From Pseudomonas mangiferae (GTDB lineage: Bacteria; Pseudomonadota; Gammaproteobacteria; Pseudomonadales; Pseudomonadaceae), in contig NZ_VJOY01000007.1 in the NCBI RefSeq assembly GCF_007109405.1, positions 217,123 to 281,122 on the forward strand: a stretch of DNA of 64,000 bases, given 5' to 3'. The notes under the pieces were generated by a model. That model saw only the letters and a program-made list of their open reading frames with translations. It was not told the DNA's origin and searched no databases. Made by a program: the position numbers and the translations under genes. Each line of letters starts with the position of its first letter. Position 1 is the stretch's first letter. This document shows positions 1 to 12,114 of this stretch, piece after piece.

Positions 1-1623
1 ATCGAGCTGTCTGATTCCGCCATCGCGCCGGACATCCAGGAACAGGGCGGCAAGATCCGTATGGACTTCGGCAAGGTGGAATTGCCGGAATCGCTGCGAG
101 TCAAGCTGGAGGTTAAGGACTTCGCCACGCCGGTGCAGTACGTCAGCGCCAGCAGCGAGGGCGGTCGCTCGATCCTGACCATCGAGCCGACCGGCTACTA
201 CGATTACCTCGCCTTCCAGACCGACAACAAGCTCACCCTGAGCGTCAAGCCGCTGGCCAAGGAAGATGTCGAGAAGCAGCGTGCCGAGCGCTTCGCCTAC
301 AACGGCGAGAAGCTCTCTCTGAACTTCCAGGACATCGATGTGCGCTCCGTGCTGCAGTTGATCGCCGACTTCACCGATCTCAACTTGGTGGCGAGCGACT
401 CGGTGAATGGCAACATCACACTGCGCCTGCAGAACGTGCCTTGGGACCAGGCACTCGATCTGGTCCTGAAGACCAAGGGCCTGGACAAGCGCAAGGTAGG
501 CAACGTGCTGCTGGTCGCCCCGGCCGATGAGATTGCTGCGCGCGAGCGCCAGGAACTGGAATCCAGCAAGCAATTGCAGGAACTGGCGCCCCTTCACCGG
601 CAGATCATCCGCATCAGCTACGCAAAGGCATCTGATATCGTCAAGCTCTTCGAACAGGAAAACGAAGCGGTGACGTCTGAAAAGGCTGAGAAACAATCCT
701 GGGGCCTGGGCCGCGGCTCGATGATCGGTGACGACCGCTCCAATAGCCTGATCGTGTACGAAACCCAAGAGAAACTCGATGAAATCATGCGTATTGTTGC
801 GCAGTTGGACATTCCTGTACGCCAGGTGATGATCGAGGCGCGCATCGTAGAAGCCAACGTCGACTACGACAAAAGCCTCGGGGTGCGCTGGGGTGGCTCG
901 TTCGGTAAAGGCAATTGGCGTGGATTCGGCAAGGATGGCAACGTTGGTATCAAGGACGAGGATGGCAGCAACTGCGGACCCTTCGCTGGACGGTGCACAC
1001 TGCCTGTTACCGGCACGGGCAGCAGCCCTACGCCATTCGTCGACCTGGGTGCAGCCAACAGCACCTCTGGCCTAGGCATCGGCTTCATCACCAACAACCT
1101 AATCCTCGATCTGCAACTGTCAGCCATGGAGAAGAGCGGCAACGGCGAGATCGTCTCCCAGCCCAAGGTGGTGACTTCCGACAAGCAGACCGCGAAAATC
1201 CTGAAAGGCGCCGAGATTCCCTACCGCGAGGCCAGCTCCAGCGGTGCGGCCACCGTATCCTTTAAGGAGGCGGCGCTGTCCCTCGAAGTGACGCCCCAGA
1301 TCACCCCGGACAACCGAGTGATCATGGAGGTCAAGGTGACCAAGGATGCGCCGGACTTCGCCAATGCGCTGGACGGCACGCCGCCGATCAACAAGAACGA
1401 GGTCAATGCCAACGTGCTGGTTTCCGATGGCGAAACCATCGTGATCGGTGGTGTGTTCACCAACCAGCAGACGTCGTCGGTGGAGAAGGTACCGTTCCTG
1501 GGTGACCTGCCGTTCGTGGGCCGGATCTTCAAGCGCGACATCGTGCAGGACAAGAAGAACGAGCTGTTGGTCTTCCTCACGCCACGCATCATGAACAACC
1601 AGGCTATCGCGGTGGGTCGCTGA
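1..1623 (+). CDS. pilQ: Type IV pilus secretin PilQ (5' partial)
   Basis: Outer-membrane secretin through which the type IV pilus leaves the cell. The reading frame is open from base 1, so the N-terminus lies outside the window; the ATG at 61 is internal. About 540 residues remain: the end of an AMIN (peptidoglycan-binding) domain, a secretin N-domain beginning near the YNGEKLSLNFQDIDV segment, and the C-terminal secretin barrel. The barrel carries the signature VPFLGDLPFVGRIFK followed by ELLVFLTPRIM near the end. A Gly/Ser-rich insert lies in the middle of the barrel region. The stop is 3 bases before aroK, as in the conserved pilMNOPQ-aroKB arrangement of Pseudomonas. Bases about 600-1100 look somewhat less GC-biased at third positions than the flanks. 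Confidence 0.95.
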   Translation: MELSDSAIAPDIQEQGGKIRMDFGKVELPESLRVKLEVKDFATPVQYVSASSEGGRSILTIEPTGYYDYLAFQTDNKLTLSVKPLAKEDVEKQRAERFAYNGEKLSLNFQDIDVRSVLQLIADFTDLNLVASDSVNGNITLRLQNVPWDQALDLVLKTKGLDKRKVGNVLLVAPADEIAARERQELESSKQLQELAPLHRQIIRISYAKASDIVKLFEQENEAVTSEKAEKQSWGLGRGSMIGDDRSNSLIVYETQEKLDEIMRIVAQLDIPVRQVMIEARIVEANVDYDKSLGVRWGGSFGKGNWRGFGKDGNVGIKDEDGSNCGPFAGRCTLPVTGTGSSPTPFVDLGAANSTSGLGIGFITNNLILDLQLSAMEKSGNGEIVSQPKVVTSDKQTAKILKGAEIPYREASSSGAATVSFKEAALSLEVTPQITPDNRVIMEVKVTKDAPDFANALDGTPPINKNEVNANVLVSDGETIVIGGVFTNQQTSSVEKVPFLGDLPFVGRIFKRDIVQDKKNELLVFLTPRIMNNQAIAVGR

Positions 1624-1626
1624 TCG

Positions 1627-2145
1627 GTGCTGAACCTGATCCTGGTGGGCCCGATGGGTGCGGGAAAGAGCACCATCGGGCGGCTGTTGGCCAAGGAGCT
1701 GCGCCTGCCGTTCAAGGATTCGGACAAGGAAATCGAACAGCGCACCGGCGCCAATATCCCCTGGATCTTCGATGTCGAGGGCGAGCAGGGCTTCCGGGAC
1801 CGCGAGGAGGCCATGCTTGCGGAGCTGTGCGAACTGGAAGGAATGGTCCTGGCCACTGGCGGCGGCGCGGTACTGCGCGACGCCAATCGCCGGACCCTGT
1901 ACGGAGGAGGGCGGGTGATCTACCTGCACACCTCGGTGGAGCAGCAGATCGACCGCACCGCCCGTGATCGCAACCGGCCCTTGCTGCGCTCCAGCGACCC
2001 GGGTCGGGTGCTGCGCGACCTGATGGCGATTCGCGATCCGCTGTACCGGGAAATCGCCGACGTCGTCATCGAGACCGACGAGCGACCCCCTCGCTTGGTG
2101 GTGCAGGAAATCCTCCAGCGCCTGCAAGCCCTCCCGCCCCGTTAA
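1627..2145 (+). CDS. aroK: Shikimate kinase AroK
   Basis: Phosphorylates shikimate to shikimate-3-phosphate in aromatic amino acid biosynthesis (cytoplasmic). The protein is 172 residues, the usual family size. Walker A is GPMGAGKST at residues 8-16. Shikimate-binding positions appear as D33, R57, the GGG at 78-80 and R136, and the lid arginine lies in RNRPLL at about 117. The start is GTG at 1627, three bases after the pilQ stop; no ATG fits the conserved N-terminus, which begins just before the P-loop strand. It is followed after 52 bases by aroB, with which it is normally co-transcribed. Confidence 0.95.
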   Translation: MLNLILVGPMGAGKSTIGRLLAKELRLPFKDSDKEIEQRTGANIPWIFDVEGEQGFRDREEAMLAELCELEGMVLATGGGAVLRDANRRTLYGGGRVIYLHTSVEQQIDRTARDRNRPLLRSSDPGRVLRDLMAIRDPLYREIADVVIETDERPPRLVVQEILQRLQALPPR

Positions 2146-2197
2146 AGCGGGCCCCGTTCTGCGTTATCCTACCGCCCTTCTCTATCCGGGGGCTCTC

Positions 2198-3301
2198 ATG
2201 CGGACACTCAAGGTCGATCTCGGCGAGCGCAGTTATCCCATCTTCATCGGTGCGGACCTGCTGACCGATGCCAGCCGCTTCCTGCCCTACATCGCTGGCC
2301 GGCAGGTCGCCATCGTCACCAACGAAACCGTGGCGCCGCTCTACCTGGAGCGCCTGAGCCAGACGCTCAGGGAGCGCACCATGACCGCCATCGTGCTGCC
2401 CGACGGCGAAGCCTTCAAGAACTGGGAAACCCTGCAGTTGATTTTCGATGGCCTACTGCAGGCGCGGCATGACCGCCGCACCACCGTCATTGCCTTGGGC
2501 GGCGGGGTCATCGGCGACATGGCCGGCTTCGCCGCCGCCTGTTACCAGCGCGGCGTTGATTTCATCCAGGTGCCGACCACGCTGCTGTCCCAGGTGGATT
2601 CGTCGGTGGGGGGCAAGACCGGCATCAACCACCCGCTGGGCAAGAACATGGTGGGCGCCTTTTACCAGCCCAAGGCGGTAGTGATCGACACCACTACCCT
2701 AGCAACGCTGCCGCCCCGCGAACTCGCCGCCGGCCTGGCCGAAGTGATCAAGTACGGGCTGATCTGCGACGAACCGTTCCTCGCCTGGCTGGAGCAGAAG
2801 ATGGACCGGCTGCTGGCGCTGGACGCCGAAGCGCTGACCGAGGCCATCGAGCGCTCCTGCCAGGCCAAGGCGCGGGTCGTGGGCGCCGACGAGCGGGAGT
2901 CGGGCCTGCGCGCCATCCTCAATTTGGGCCACACCTTCGGTCACGCCATCGAGACCCACATGGGCTATGGCGTCTGGCTGCACGGCGAGGCAGTGGCCGC
3001 CGGTACCGTGATGGCCCTGGAGATGTCGACCCGCCTGGGGTGGATCAGCCCCGCGGAACGCGATCGCGGCATCCGCCTGTTGCAACGCGCCGGCCTTCCC
3101 GTTGTCCCTCCTGGGGGCATGGGGCCGGAGCACTTCCTGGAACACATGGCAGTGGACAAGAAGGTGCTGGACGGCCAGTTGCGCCTGGTTCTGCTCAACC
3201 GCCCGGGAGAAGCCGTGATCACGGCCGACTACCCGCGTGACGTTTTGGATGCGACGCTGCGGGCCGATTACCGCGCCCTGGCCGCACAGCTCGGAGAGTA
3301 A
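2198..3301 (+). CDS. aroB: 3-dehydroquinate synthase AroB
   Basis: Converts DAHP to 3-dehydroquinate, the second step of the shikimate pathway, using NAD and a divalent metal. It has 367 residues, typical for the family. The NAD-binding glycine-rich segment is [10 protein letters not shown] at 101-110. Metal ligands can be read as E182 (AEVIKYG), H245 (NLGHTFGH) and H262 (LHGEA). K140 in [15 protein letters not shown] lies in the substrate site. The ATG at 2198 is preceded by a G-rich Shine-Dalgarno segment. The next gene starts 10 bases after its stop, suggesting one transcript with aroK and the damX-like gene. Confidence 0.96.
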   Translation: MRTLKVDLGERSYPIFIGADLLTDASRFLPYIAGRQVAIVTNETVAPLYLERLSQTLRERTMTAIVLPDGEAFKNWETLQLIFDGLLQARHDRRTTVIALGGGVIGDMAGFAAACYQRGVDFIQVPTTLLSQVDSSVGGKTGINHPLGKNMVGAFYQPKAVVIDTTTLATLPPRELAAGLAEVIKYGLICDEPFLAWLEQKMDRLLALDAEALTEAIERSCQAKARVVGADERESGLRAILNLGHTFGHAIETHMGYGVWLHGEAVAAGTVMALEMSTRLGWISPAERDRGIRLLQRAGLPVVPPGGMGPEHFLEHMAVDKKVLDGQLRLVLLNRPGEAVITADYPRDVLDATLRADYRALAAQLGE

Positions 3302-3311
3302 CGAAAGTCCC

Positions 3312-5042
3312 ATGACCACTCTGCATGCCGACGAGGCCTTCCTCGGTCACTACCAGTTCACCCACGATCCGTTCGCGCCGCGGGTGCCGGGCTTCAAGTT
3401 CTTCCCCGCGCAGCGCAAGCCGGTGCTCGGCCAGCTGCACCACCTGGCTCGCTACAGCCAGCTGGTACTGGTGGTCACCGGGCCTGAGGGCAGTGGCAAG
3501 ACTCTGCTGCGCCAAGCCCTGGTGGCCAGCACCAACAAGCAGGCGGTGCAGAGCGTGGTCCTCTCCGCCCGCAGCGCCGCCGAGGGCGGAGGCCTGCTAC
3601 GGCAGGTGGCGCAGAACCTGAACATCGCCCAGGCGGATGTGCGTTCGATCCTCGCCCAGACCGAGCAACTGGCCCTCACCGGCCAGGAGGTCTACCTGCT
3701 GGTGGACGATGCCGAGGACCTGGACGAGGCATCGCTCCAGGCCCTGCTGGCCCTCGCAGCCGGTAGCGCGGAAGGACGGCCGCACATCTTCCTGTTCGCC
3801 GACTCGTCGATCATGCCCAGCCTCGACCGCCTTTCCGACGGCGAGGAGCGCTTCCACGTCATCGAGCTGCAACCGTATACCGAGGAAGAGACCCGGGATT
3901 ACCTGGCTCAGCGCCTGGCGGGCGCCGGTCAGGGTATCGAGTTGTTGAACGCCGAGCAGATCGCCGACATTCACCTGCAATCCGAGGGCTGGCCCGGGAC
4001 GATCAACCAGGTGGCACGGGAAACCATGATCGAGGCGATGCTGGCCGAACGTGGTGCCGCCCGTCGCAAGGGGTTCGCACTGCCCCGGAAGCACCTGCTG
4101 GCCCTGGCCGTGGTGGCCGTGGGCGTGGGGGCCGCCTGGTTCATGCAGGGGCGCACCGGCGGCGACAAGGCGCCCGCGCCGACCACGGCCGAGTTGCCCC
4201 TCGGCCAGTCCGCTCCGGCCACTGGCGCCCCGACGGACGCCGCGGCGCCGGCTGCCCAGCCCGCCACCCCTGGCAGCAGCCAGCCGTTGCCGCTGCCCCC
4301 GGGGCAGCCGGTGGTGCGCGAACCTCTGGCCCAGGCCGCTGGCCAGGGCGAGCCGGAAGACCCGCCCGGCAGCCAGCCGCTGAGCAACCCCACGCCGCCC
4401 ACCGTCACCACCATGGCGCCGCCCGCTGGTGCGGTCGCCAGCGCCCCGCCGGCCCCGGCACAGCCCATCAGTCCGGCGCCTGCACCCGTGCCGACTCCGG
4501 CGCCTGCGGCAGCCCCGAAACCGACGCCCGCACCCGCTCCGGCGCCTACCACTGCTGCGGTCACGCCGCCGGCCCCGGCCAATGCCCCGGCTGCCAAGCC
4601 AGCCACGCCGGTGGCACCGTCGACTCCCATTGCCGCGGCGCCCAAGCCGGCACAGAACGCGGCCAAGCCCGTCCCTGCGGCCAAGCCCAAGGAGACCAAG
4701 CCCACCTCGGTCGCCAGCGCGCCAGCCGCTTCCTCAGGCAGCACTGCAGGTGCCGGCGGCGAGTGGTACCGTGCCCAGAGCGCCGGGAACTTCGCCCTGC
4801 AGATTCTCGGTACTCGCGCCGAGAGCAGCGCCAAGGCGTTCGTCCAGCAGAACGGGGGCGACTACCGCTACTTCAAGAAGATGCACCAGGGGCAGCCGCT
4901 CTACGTAGTGACCTACGGCAACTTCGCCAACCGCAACGCCGCCCAGGCTGCGGTCAAGGCACTACCCGCCAAGGTCCAGGCCGGGAAGCCCTGGCCACGC
5001 ACCTTCGGCAGCATCCAGCAGGATATCGCCCAGTCCCGTTAG
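3312..5042 (+). CDS. DamX-like AAA/SPOR-domain cell-division protein
   Basis: Predicted inner-membrane protein of about 576 residues that binds septal peptidoglycan. An N-terminal ExeA/AAA-type ATPase domain has Walker A GPEGSGKT at 57-64 and a Walker B-like VYLLVDDAEDLD. A single membrane segment lies at about 259-276, then some 200 residues of Pro/Ala-rich linker, then a C-terminal SPOR domain (about 484-576) starting at GEWYRAQSAGNFALQILG. The ATG at 3312 is chosen because it directly precedes the conserved TTLHADEAFLGHYQF start; an upstream in-frame ATG at 3237 lies inside aroB. Position after aroB matches damX of enterobacteria and PA5037. The role in division is inferred from the SPOR domain. 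Confidence 0.85.
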   Translation: MTTLHADEAFLGHYQFTHDPFAPRVPGFKFFPAQRKPVLGQLHHLARYSQLVLVVTGPEGSGKTLLRQALVASTNKQAVQSVVLSARSAAEGGGLLRQVAQNLNIAQADVRSILAQTEQLALTGQEVYLLVDDAEDLDEASLQALLALAAGSAEGRPHIFLFADSSIMPSLDRLSDGEERFHVIELQPYTEEETRDYLAQRLAGAGQGIELLNAEQIADIHLQSEGWPGTINQVARETMIEAMLAERGAARRKGFALPRKHLLALAVVAVGVGAAWFMQGRTGGDKAPAPTTAELPLGQSAPATGAPTDAAAPAAQPATPGSSQPLPLPPGQPVVREPLAQAAGQGEPEDPPGSQPLSNPTPPTVTTMAPPAGAVASAPPAPAQPISPAPAPVPTPAPAAAPKPTPAPAPAPTTAAVTPPAPANAPAAKPATPVAPSTPIAAAPKPAQNAAKPVPAAKPKETKPTSVASAPAASSGSTAGAGGEWYRAQSAGNFALQILGTRAESSAKAFVQQNGGDYRYFKKMHQGQPLYVVTYGNFANRNAAQAAVKALPAKVQAGKPWPRTFGSIQQDIAQSR

Positions 5043-5140
5043 GGGCTGGTGCGGTCCATGACTCGCCAGTCGCTAGCATGACCTCTCGGTCTTATCCTTC
5101 TTTTTAGCGACATAAAAATTCATAGGTACGTCACTGAAAT

Positions 5141-5169
5141 TTGTGACGGCCCCCTCGCCTATGTACAAT
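5141..5169 (+). promoter_or_regulatory. Predicted sigma70 promoter of gltBD
   Basis: TTGTGA at 5141-5146 and TACAAT at 5164-5169 are separated by exactly 17 bases. A start near 5176 would leave a leader of about 100 bases before gltB. The 234-base gap is visibly AT-richer than the flanking genes. No experimental support; read from sequence only. Confidence 0.6.
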
Positions 5170-5276
5170 GGCCTCCCTTTGCCTGCGCAAAAGCCGGCGC
5201 TTCGTCCTGCGCTCAGGTAAGCCTATGTATTAAAAGTAATTAGCCTTCCTAAAAGGCAGTCTGGTGAGAGTTCCCT

Positions 5277-8200
5277 ATGAAAGCAGGTCTGTACCATCCT
5301 GATGAGTTCAAGGATAACTGCGGCTTCGGTCTGATCGCCCATATGCAGGGTAAAGCGAGCCATCACCTGCTGCAGACCGCCATCGAAGCCCTGACCTGCA
5401 TGACCCACCGCGGCGGCATCAACGCCGACGGCAAGACCGGGGACGGGTGTGGCCTGCTGATGCAGAAGCCCGATGCGTTCCTGCGGGCGATTGCCCAGGA
5501 GCAGTTTTCCAAGGCGCTGCCCGCCCAGTACGCGGTGGGCATGGTGTTCTTCAACCAGGACCCGGAACGCGCCGAGCGCGCCCGCGAGCACATGAACCGG
5601 GAGATCCTCGCCGCCGGCCTCGACCTGGTGGGCTGGCGCCCGGTCCCCTTCGACACCTCGGTGCTGGGCCAGCTGGCCCTGGAGCGCCTGCCGCGCATCG
5701 AGCAGGTGTTCATCGGCGGCGAAGGCCTGAGCGACCAGCAGTTCGCGGTCAAGCTGTTCAGTGCCCGGCGCCGCTCCTCGGTGGCCAACGCCGACGACAC
5801 CGACCACTACATCTGCAGCTTTTCCCACAAGACCATCATCTACAAGGGCCTGATGATGCCGGCGGACCTCGCCGCGTTCTATCCGGACCTGGGCGATCCG
5901 CGCCTGCAGACCGCCATCTGCGTGTTCCACCAGCGCTTCTCCACCAACACCCTGCCGAAATGGCCGCTGGCGCAGCCGTTCCGCTTCCTCGCCCACAACG
6001 GCGAGATCAACACCATCACCGGCAACCGCAACTGGGCCCAGGCGCGCCGCAGCAAGTTCGCCAACGAGCTGCTGCCGGACCTGGACGACCTCGGCCCGCT
6101 GGTGAACCGCGTCGGTTCCGACTCGTCCAGCATGGACAACATGCTCGAGCTGATGGTGACCGGCGGCATCGACCTGTTCCGCGGCGTGCGCATGATCATT
6201 CCGCCGGCCTGGCAGAACGTCGAGACCATGGACGCCGACCTGCGCGGTTTCTACGAATACAACTCCATGCACATGGAGCCCTGGGACGGCCCCGCCGGGG
6301 TGGTGCTGACCGATGGCCGCCACGCCGTCTGCCTGCTGGACCGCAACGGCCTGCGCCCGGCGCGCTGGGTGACCACCCGCAACGGCTACATCACCCTGGC
6401 GTCGGAGATCGGCGTGTGGGACTACCAGCCGGAGGACGTCATCGCCAAGGGCCGCGTCGGCCCGGGGCAGATTCTCGCGGTGGACACCGAGACCGGCCAG
6501 GTGCTGACCTCCGACGACATCGACAGCCGCCTGAAGTCGCGCCACCCCTACAAGCAATGGCTGCGCAAGAATGCCCTGCGCATCCGCGCCACCATGGACG
6601 ACGACCACGGCGTGGCCAGCTACGACGGCGAGCAGCTCAAGCAGTACATGAAGATGTTCCAGGTCACCTTCGAGGAGCGTGACCAGGTGCTGCGCCCCCT
6701 GGGTGAGCAGGGCCAGGAAGCCGTGGGCTCCATGGGCGACGATACCCCCATGGCGGTGCTGTCGCGGCGCGTGCGGTCCCCCTACGACTACTTCCGTCAA
6801 CAGTTCGCCCAGGTCACCAACCCGCCCATCGACCCGCTGCGCGAAGCCATCGTGATGTCCCTGGAGACCTGCCTGGGCGCCGAGCGCAACGTCTTCGAGG
6901 AAACCGCCGACCACGCCAACCGGGCGATCCTCAGCACCCCGGTGGTATCGCCGGCCAAGTGGCGCACGGTGATGACCCTGGAGCGCCCCGGCTTCGAGCG
7001 CCAGGTCATCGACCTCAACTACGACGAGGCCCTCGGCCTCGAGGCGGCGGTGCGCAACATCGCCGACCAGGCGGAAGAAGCGGTGCGCGGTGGCAAGGTA
7101 CTGCTGATCCTCACCGATCGCCACATCGCCCCCGGCAAGCTGCCGGCCCATGCTGCACTGGCCGTCGGCGCGGTGCACCACCGCCTGGTGGAGAAGGGTC
7201 TGCGCTGCGACTGCAACATCCTGGTGGAGACCGCCACCGCCCGCGACCCGCACCACTTCGCGGTGCTGCTGGGCTTCGGCGCCACCGCCGTCTACCCGTT
7301 CCTCGCCTACGAGGTGCTGGCTGACCTGATCCGTACCGGCGAGGTGCTGGGCGACCTCTACGAGGTGTTCAAGCACTACCGCAAGGGCATCACCAAGGGC
7401 CTGCTGAAGATTCTCTCGAAGATGGGCATCTCCACCATCGCCTCCTACCGCGGCGCCCAGCTGTTCGAGGCCGTGGGCCTGGCGGAAGAGGTGGTGGACC
7501 TGAGCTTCCGCGGCGTGGTCAGCCGGATCAAGGGTGCGCGCTTCGTCGACCTGGAGAACGAGCAGAAGCTACTGGCCGTCGAGGTCTGGAGCAGCCGCAA
7601 GCCGATCCAGCAGGGCGGCCTGCTGAAGTTCGTCTACGGTGGCGAGTACCACGCCTACAACCCGGACGTGGTGAACACCCTGCAGGCCGCCGTGCAGCAG
7701 GGCAGCTATGAGCGCTTCAAGGAATACACCGCCCTGGTGGACAACCGGCCGGTGTCGATGCTGCGCGACCTGCTCCAGGTGAAGACCGCCACCCAGCCGC
7801 TGCCGCTGGACGAGGTGGAACCCCTGGAGGCGATCTTCAAGCGCTTCGACGCCGCCGGCATTTCCCTCGGCGCCCTGTCGCCAGAGGCCCACGAGGCCCT
7901 GGCCGAGGCGATGAACCGCCTGGGCGGGCGCTCCAACTCCGGCGAGGGCGGCGAGGACCCGGCGCGCTACGGCACGCTGAAGAGCTCGAAGATCAAGCAG
8001 GTGGCCACCGGCCGTTTCGGCGTCACCCCGGAGTACCTGGTCAACGCCGAAGTGCTGCAGATCAAGGTGGCCCAGGGGGCCAAGCCCGGGGAGGGCGGCC
8101 AGCTGCCCGGCGGCAAGGTCAACGGCCTGATCGCCCGGCTGCGCTATGCGGTGCCCGGCGTCACCCTGATCTCGCCGCCGCCGCACCATGACATCTACTC

Positions 8201-9722
8201 CATCGAGGACCTGGCGCAGCTGATCTATGACCTCAAGCAGGTCAACCCCCAGGCCCTGGTGTCGGTGAAGCTGGTGGCGGAAGCCGGGGTCGGCACCATC
8301 GCCGCCGGCGTGGCCAAGGCCTACGCCGACCTCATCACCATCTCCGGCTACGACGGCGGCACCGGCGCCTCGCCGCTGACCTCCATCAAGTACGCCGGCG
8401 CGCCCTGGGAACTGGGCCTCGCCGAGACCCACCAGACCCTGCGCGGCAACGACCTGCGGGGCAAGGTGCGGGTGCAGACCGACGGTGGCCTGAAGACCGG
8501 CCTGGACGTGGTCAAGGCGGCCATCCTCGGCGCCGAGAGCTTCGGCTTCGGCACCGCGCCGATGATCGCCCTGGGCTGCAAGTACTTGCGCATCTGCCAC
8601 CTGAACAACTGCGCCACCGGCGTCGCCACCCAGAACGACAAGCTGCGCAAGGACCACTTCATCGGCACGGTGGAGATGGTCACCAACTTCTTCACCTACA
8701 TCGCCGAAGAAACCCGCGAATGGCTGGCGCGCCTCGGCGTGCGCAGCCTGGGCGAGCTGATCGGCCGCACCGACCTGCTGCAGCTGCTGCCCGGCGAGAC
8801 CGAGAAGCAGGGCTACCTGGACCTCTCGCCGCTGCTGGGCAGCGACCGCATCCCGGCGGACAAGCCGCAGTTCTGCGAAGTGGAGCGGAACCCGCCCTTT
8901 GACCCCGGCCTGCTGGCCGAGAAAATGGTGGAGCTGGCACGGCCGGCCATCGCCGATGCCTGTGGCGCCGAGTTCGCCCTGGATATCTGCAACTGCGACC
9001 GGTCCATCGGCGCCCGGGTGTCCGGCGAGATCGCCCGGGTGCACGGCAACCAGGGCATGGCCCGCGCACCCATCACCTTCCGCTTCAAGGGCACCGCCGG
9101 GCAGAGCTTCGGCGTGTGGAACGCCGGCGGCCTCAACCTCTACCTGGAAGGCGATGCCAACGACTACGTGGGCAAGGGCATGACCGGTGGCCGCGTGGTG
9201 ATCACCCCGCCCGCGGGCAGCCCGTTCCGCACCCAGGACACCGCCATCGTCGGCAACACCTGCCTGTACGGCGCCACCGGCGGCACCCTGTACGCCGCCG
9301 GCACCGCCGGCGAGCGCTTCGCGGTACGCAACTCCGGCGCCCACGCGGTGGTGGAAGGCACCGGCGATCACTGCTGCGAATACATGACCGGCGGTTTCGT
9401 CTGCGTGCTGGGGCGGACCGGCTACAACTTCGGTTCCGGCATGACCGGCGGCTTTGCCTACGTCCTCGACCTGGACAACAGCTTCGTCGACCGGGTGAAC
9501 CACGAACTGGTGGAAATCCAGCGCATCAGCAACGAGGCCATGGAGTCCTACCGCAGCCACCTGGAGCGGGTACTCGCCGAGTACGTCCAGGAGACCGGCA
9601 GCGAGTGGGGCCGGACCCTGTGGGAGAACCTGGACGACTACGTGCGCCGCTTCTGGCTGGTGAAGCCGAAGGCCGCGAACCTCGCGTCGCTGTTGACCAG
9701 CACCCGGGCCAACCCCCAATAA
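5277..9722 (+). CDS. gltB: Glutamate synthase (NADPH) large subunit GltB
   Basis: Transfers the amide nitrogen of glutamine to 2-oxoglutarate, giving two glutamates; works with GltD and PII-regulated GlnA in ammonia assimilation. The 1481 residues match the family. The N-terminal Ntn glutaminase has its nucleophile at C15 ([11 protein letters not shown]), so the first 14 residues are a propeptide expected to be removed. A central FMN/2-oxoglutarate domain follows, then the 3Fe-4S motif C-x5-C-x4-C in [16 protein letters not shown], and a C-terminal beta-helix of Gly-rich repeats. The ATG at 5277 gives the family-typical start. A strong upstream promoter and the gltD gene 104 bases downstream support a gltBD operon. 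Confidence 0.98.
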   Translation: MKAGLYHPDEFKDNCGFGLIAHMQGKASHHLLQTAIEALTCMTHRGGINADGKTGDGCGLLMQKPDAFLRAIAQEQFSKALPAQYAVGMVFFNQDPERAERAREHMNREILAAGLDLVGWRPVPFDTSVLGQLALERLPRIEQVFIGGEGLSDQQFAVKLFSARRRSSVANADDTDHYICSFSHKTIIYKGLMMPADLAAFYPDLGDPRLQTAICVFHQRFSTNTLPKWPLAQPFRFLAHNGEINTITGNRNWAQARRSKFANELLPDLDDLGPLVNRVGSDSSSMDNMLELMVTGGIDLFRGVRMIIPPAWQNVETMDADLRGFYEYNSMHMEPWDGPAGVVLTDGRHAVCLLDRNGLRPARWVTTRNGYITLASEIGVWDYQPEDVIAKGRVGPGQILAVDTETGQVLTSDDIDSRLKSRHPYKQWLRKNALRIRATMDDDHGVASYDGEQLKQYMKMFQVTFEERDQVLRPLGEQGQEAVGSMGDDTPMAVLSRRVRSPYDYFRQQFAQVTNPPIDPLREAIVMSLETCLGAERNVFEETADHANRAILSTPVVSPAKWRTVMTLERPGFERQVIDLNYDEALGLEAAVRNIADQAEEAVRGGKVLLILTDRHIAPGKLPAHAALAVGAVHHRLVEKGLRCDCNILVETATARDPHHFAVLLGFGATAVYPFLAYEVLADLIRTGEVLGDLYEVFKHYRKGITKGLLKILSKMGISTIASYRGAQLFEAVGLAEEVVDLSFRGVVSRIKGARFVDLENEQKLLAVEVWSSRKPIQQGGLLKFVYGGEYHAYNPDVVNTLQAAVQQGSYERFKEYTALVDNRPVSMLRDLLQVKTATQPLPLDEVEPLEAIFKRFDAAGISLGALSPEAHEALAEAMNRLGGRSNSGEGGEDPARYGTLKSSKIKQVATGRFGVTPEYLVNAEVLQIKVAQGAKPGEGGQLPGGKVNGLIARLRYAVPGVTLISPPPHHDIYSIEDLAQLIYDLKQVNPQALVSVKLVAEAGVGTIAAGVAKAYADLITISGYDGGTGASPLTSIKYAGAPWELGLAETHQTLRGNDLRGKVRVQTDGGLKTGLDVVKAAILGAESFGFGTAPMIALGCKYLRICHLNNCATGVATQNDKLRKDHFIGTVEMVTNFFTYIAEETREWLARLGVRSLGELIGRTDLLQLLPGETEKQGYLDLSPLLGSDRIPADKPQFCEVERNPPFDPGLLAEKMVELARPAIADACGAEFALDICNCDRSIGARVSGEIARVHGNQGMARAPITFRFKGTAGQSFGVWNAGGLNLYLEGDANDYVGKGMTGGRVVITPPAGSPFRTQDTAIVGNTCLYGATGGTLYAAGTAGERFAVRNSGAHAVVEGTGDHCCEYMTGGFVCVLGRTGYNFGSGMTGGFAYVLDLDNSFVDRVNHELVEIQRISNEAMESYRSHLERVLAEYVQETGSEWGRTLWENLDDYVRRFWLVKPKAANLASLLTSTRANPQ

Positions 9723-9775
9723 GCAGCGCCAGGCGGCGGGCCGACCCCAGCGGCGGCCCGCCCCGCACACCGTGA

Positions 9776-11245
<1,470 letters not shown>

Positions 11246-11251
11246 CGGCCT

Positions 11252-11273
11252 GCCGGGCGCTTCGGCGCCCGGC
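11252..11273 (+). terminator. Hairpin after gltD, terminator-like
   Basis: GCCGGGCGC, loop TTCG, GCGCCCGGC: a perfect 9-bp stem starting 6 bases after the gltD stop. It lacks a following T-run, so intrinsic termination is not certain. Confidence 0.5.
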
Positions 11274-11460
11274 GCCAGCCCCGCTCGGTCGAGACCGTGC
11301 CGGGCGATAGAGTGTCGGCACGTTGGTTTGCGTCGTGCGTTGCGTGATCCACGTCGTTCGCTTTAGGGCGTGTGCGGCTTTCGCTTCGTGGGCGAGGGCC
11401 GGACGCATGGAGGCGGGGCTCAGGGCCCCCTCACGGTGGCCGCGGCTCGCCCGGTCTGAC

Positions 11461-11537
11461 CGTTCACCGTTCACCGTTCACCGTTCACCGTTCACCGTTC
11501 ACCGTTCACCGTTCACCGTTCACCGTTCACCGTTCAC
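11461..11537. repeat. Heptamer tandem repeat, 11 perfect copies of CGTTCAC
   Basis: Eleven uninterrupted, identical 7-bp units occupy 77 bases, preceded by GGTCTGAC and followed by CGATCC. Because 7 is not a multiple of 3, copy-number change would shift any reading frame, which argues against coding. Perfect identity suggests recent slippage expansion. Confidence 0.95.
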
Positions 11538-11830
11538 CGATCCCGGCAGGCCGCTTTGGGCGGCTTCGTCACGGGTGTCTACGAGTCACGCGGCCTGCGC
11601 GATTCGCCCCTTCGGTCGCCCGCCTCCGGCATCAACGCCATCCGCTGCCTGACCGGGCTGCGGAAAGGCAGCCGGCACGTTCCGGCCGACCGCCGCGCTG
11701 GCCTGTGGCGGCGCAGGGTTGGGCACGAAGGCAGGGACGTCTAGAGTGTCAGCGGCGCGGTGGCGTGCGTTTCCGGCGGCCTCGGCCCAGTTCCGGACCG
11801 CTGCCCCGCGAACTTCAGATCCGGCGACCC

Positions 11831-11973
11831 AGGTTGTGTACGAAAAGTCGTCGAGCGAAGGTCAGGCGAGGAAAAAATGGGAGAGGAAGCGGCGTTCACG
11901 CGCTGTAAATGAGCATTCCGAACCCATTTTTAACGAAGCATCACCGAGCGCAGGCACTTTTCGTACACAACCT
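11831..11973. repeat. Dispersed inverted-repeat element, copy A (MITE-like)
   Basis: Bounded by an 18-bp perfect terminal inverted repeat, AGGTTGTGTACGAAAAGT at 11831-11848 and its exact complement at 11956-11973. The interior is non-coding and closely matches the element at 48495-48636; a diverged inverted copy lies at about 38572-38695. It sits in a convergent gap. No transposase is present. It could be a miniature transposable element or a recurrent bidirectional termination signal. Confidence 0.85.
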
Positions 11974-12067
11974 CGGTTAGCAATCCTGGATTGAGGGCCC
12001 TGCCATAGCGCCCGCCTCGCCGTCGTCCAGAAAAGGGAGCCGTGTCTCCCTCATCGGCCTTTAGCCC

Positions 12068-12105
12068 CAGGCCGGCAGCCGCCCCCGAGGACGGCCGCCG
12101 GCCTG
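12068..12105 (-). terminator. Hairpin downstream of the monooxygenase gene
   Basis: CAGGCCGGC at 12068-12076 pairs perfectly with GCCGGCCTG at 12097-12105, 9 bases beyond the stop of the minus-strand monooxygenase gene. No T-run follows on that strand, so it is only terminator-like. Confidence 0.4.
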
Positions 12106-12114
12106 TGCCTGGGC

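Larger units (their letters stand above)
11246..12114. other. Long convergent intergenic gap without a supported gene
   Basis: The 869 bases between the converging ends of gltD and the flavin monooxygenase hold no open frame with recognisable protein features; the short frames present are Arg/Ser/Pro-rich and change character across the heptamer array. Visible contents are a hairpin after gltD (11252-11273), an 11-copy CGTTCAC array (11461-11537), an inverted-repeat element (11831-11973) and a hairpin before the monooxygenase stop (12068-12105). Confidence 0.7.

Noticed and set aside
600..1100. Less GC-biased codons in the middle of pilQ, possible recombination block
   Set aside because: The difference is modest, the frame and motifs are intact, and no comparison sequence is available.
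5223..9770. Two long minus-strand frames (717 and 733 codons) opposite gltB
   Set aside because: Strongly biased His/Val/Gly/Gln content without motifs; gltB on the other strand is unambiguous.
11323..11994. Overlapping short plus-strand frames across the heptamer array
   Set aside because: They read the repeat as HRSPFTV units and otherwise consist of Arg/Ser/Pro; no ribosome site or conserved feature.
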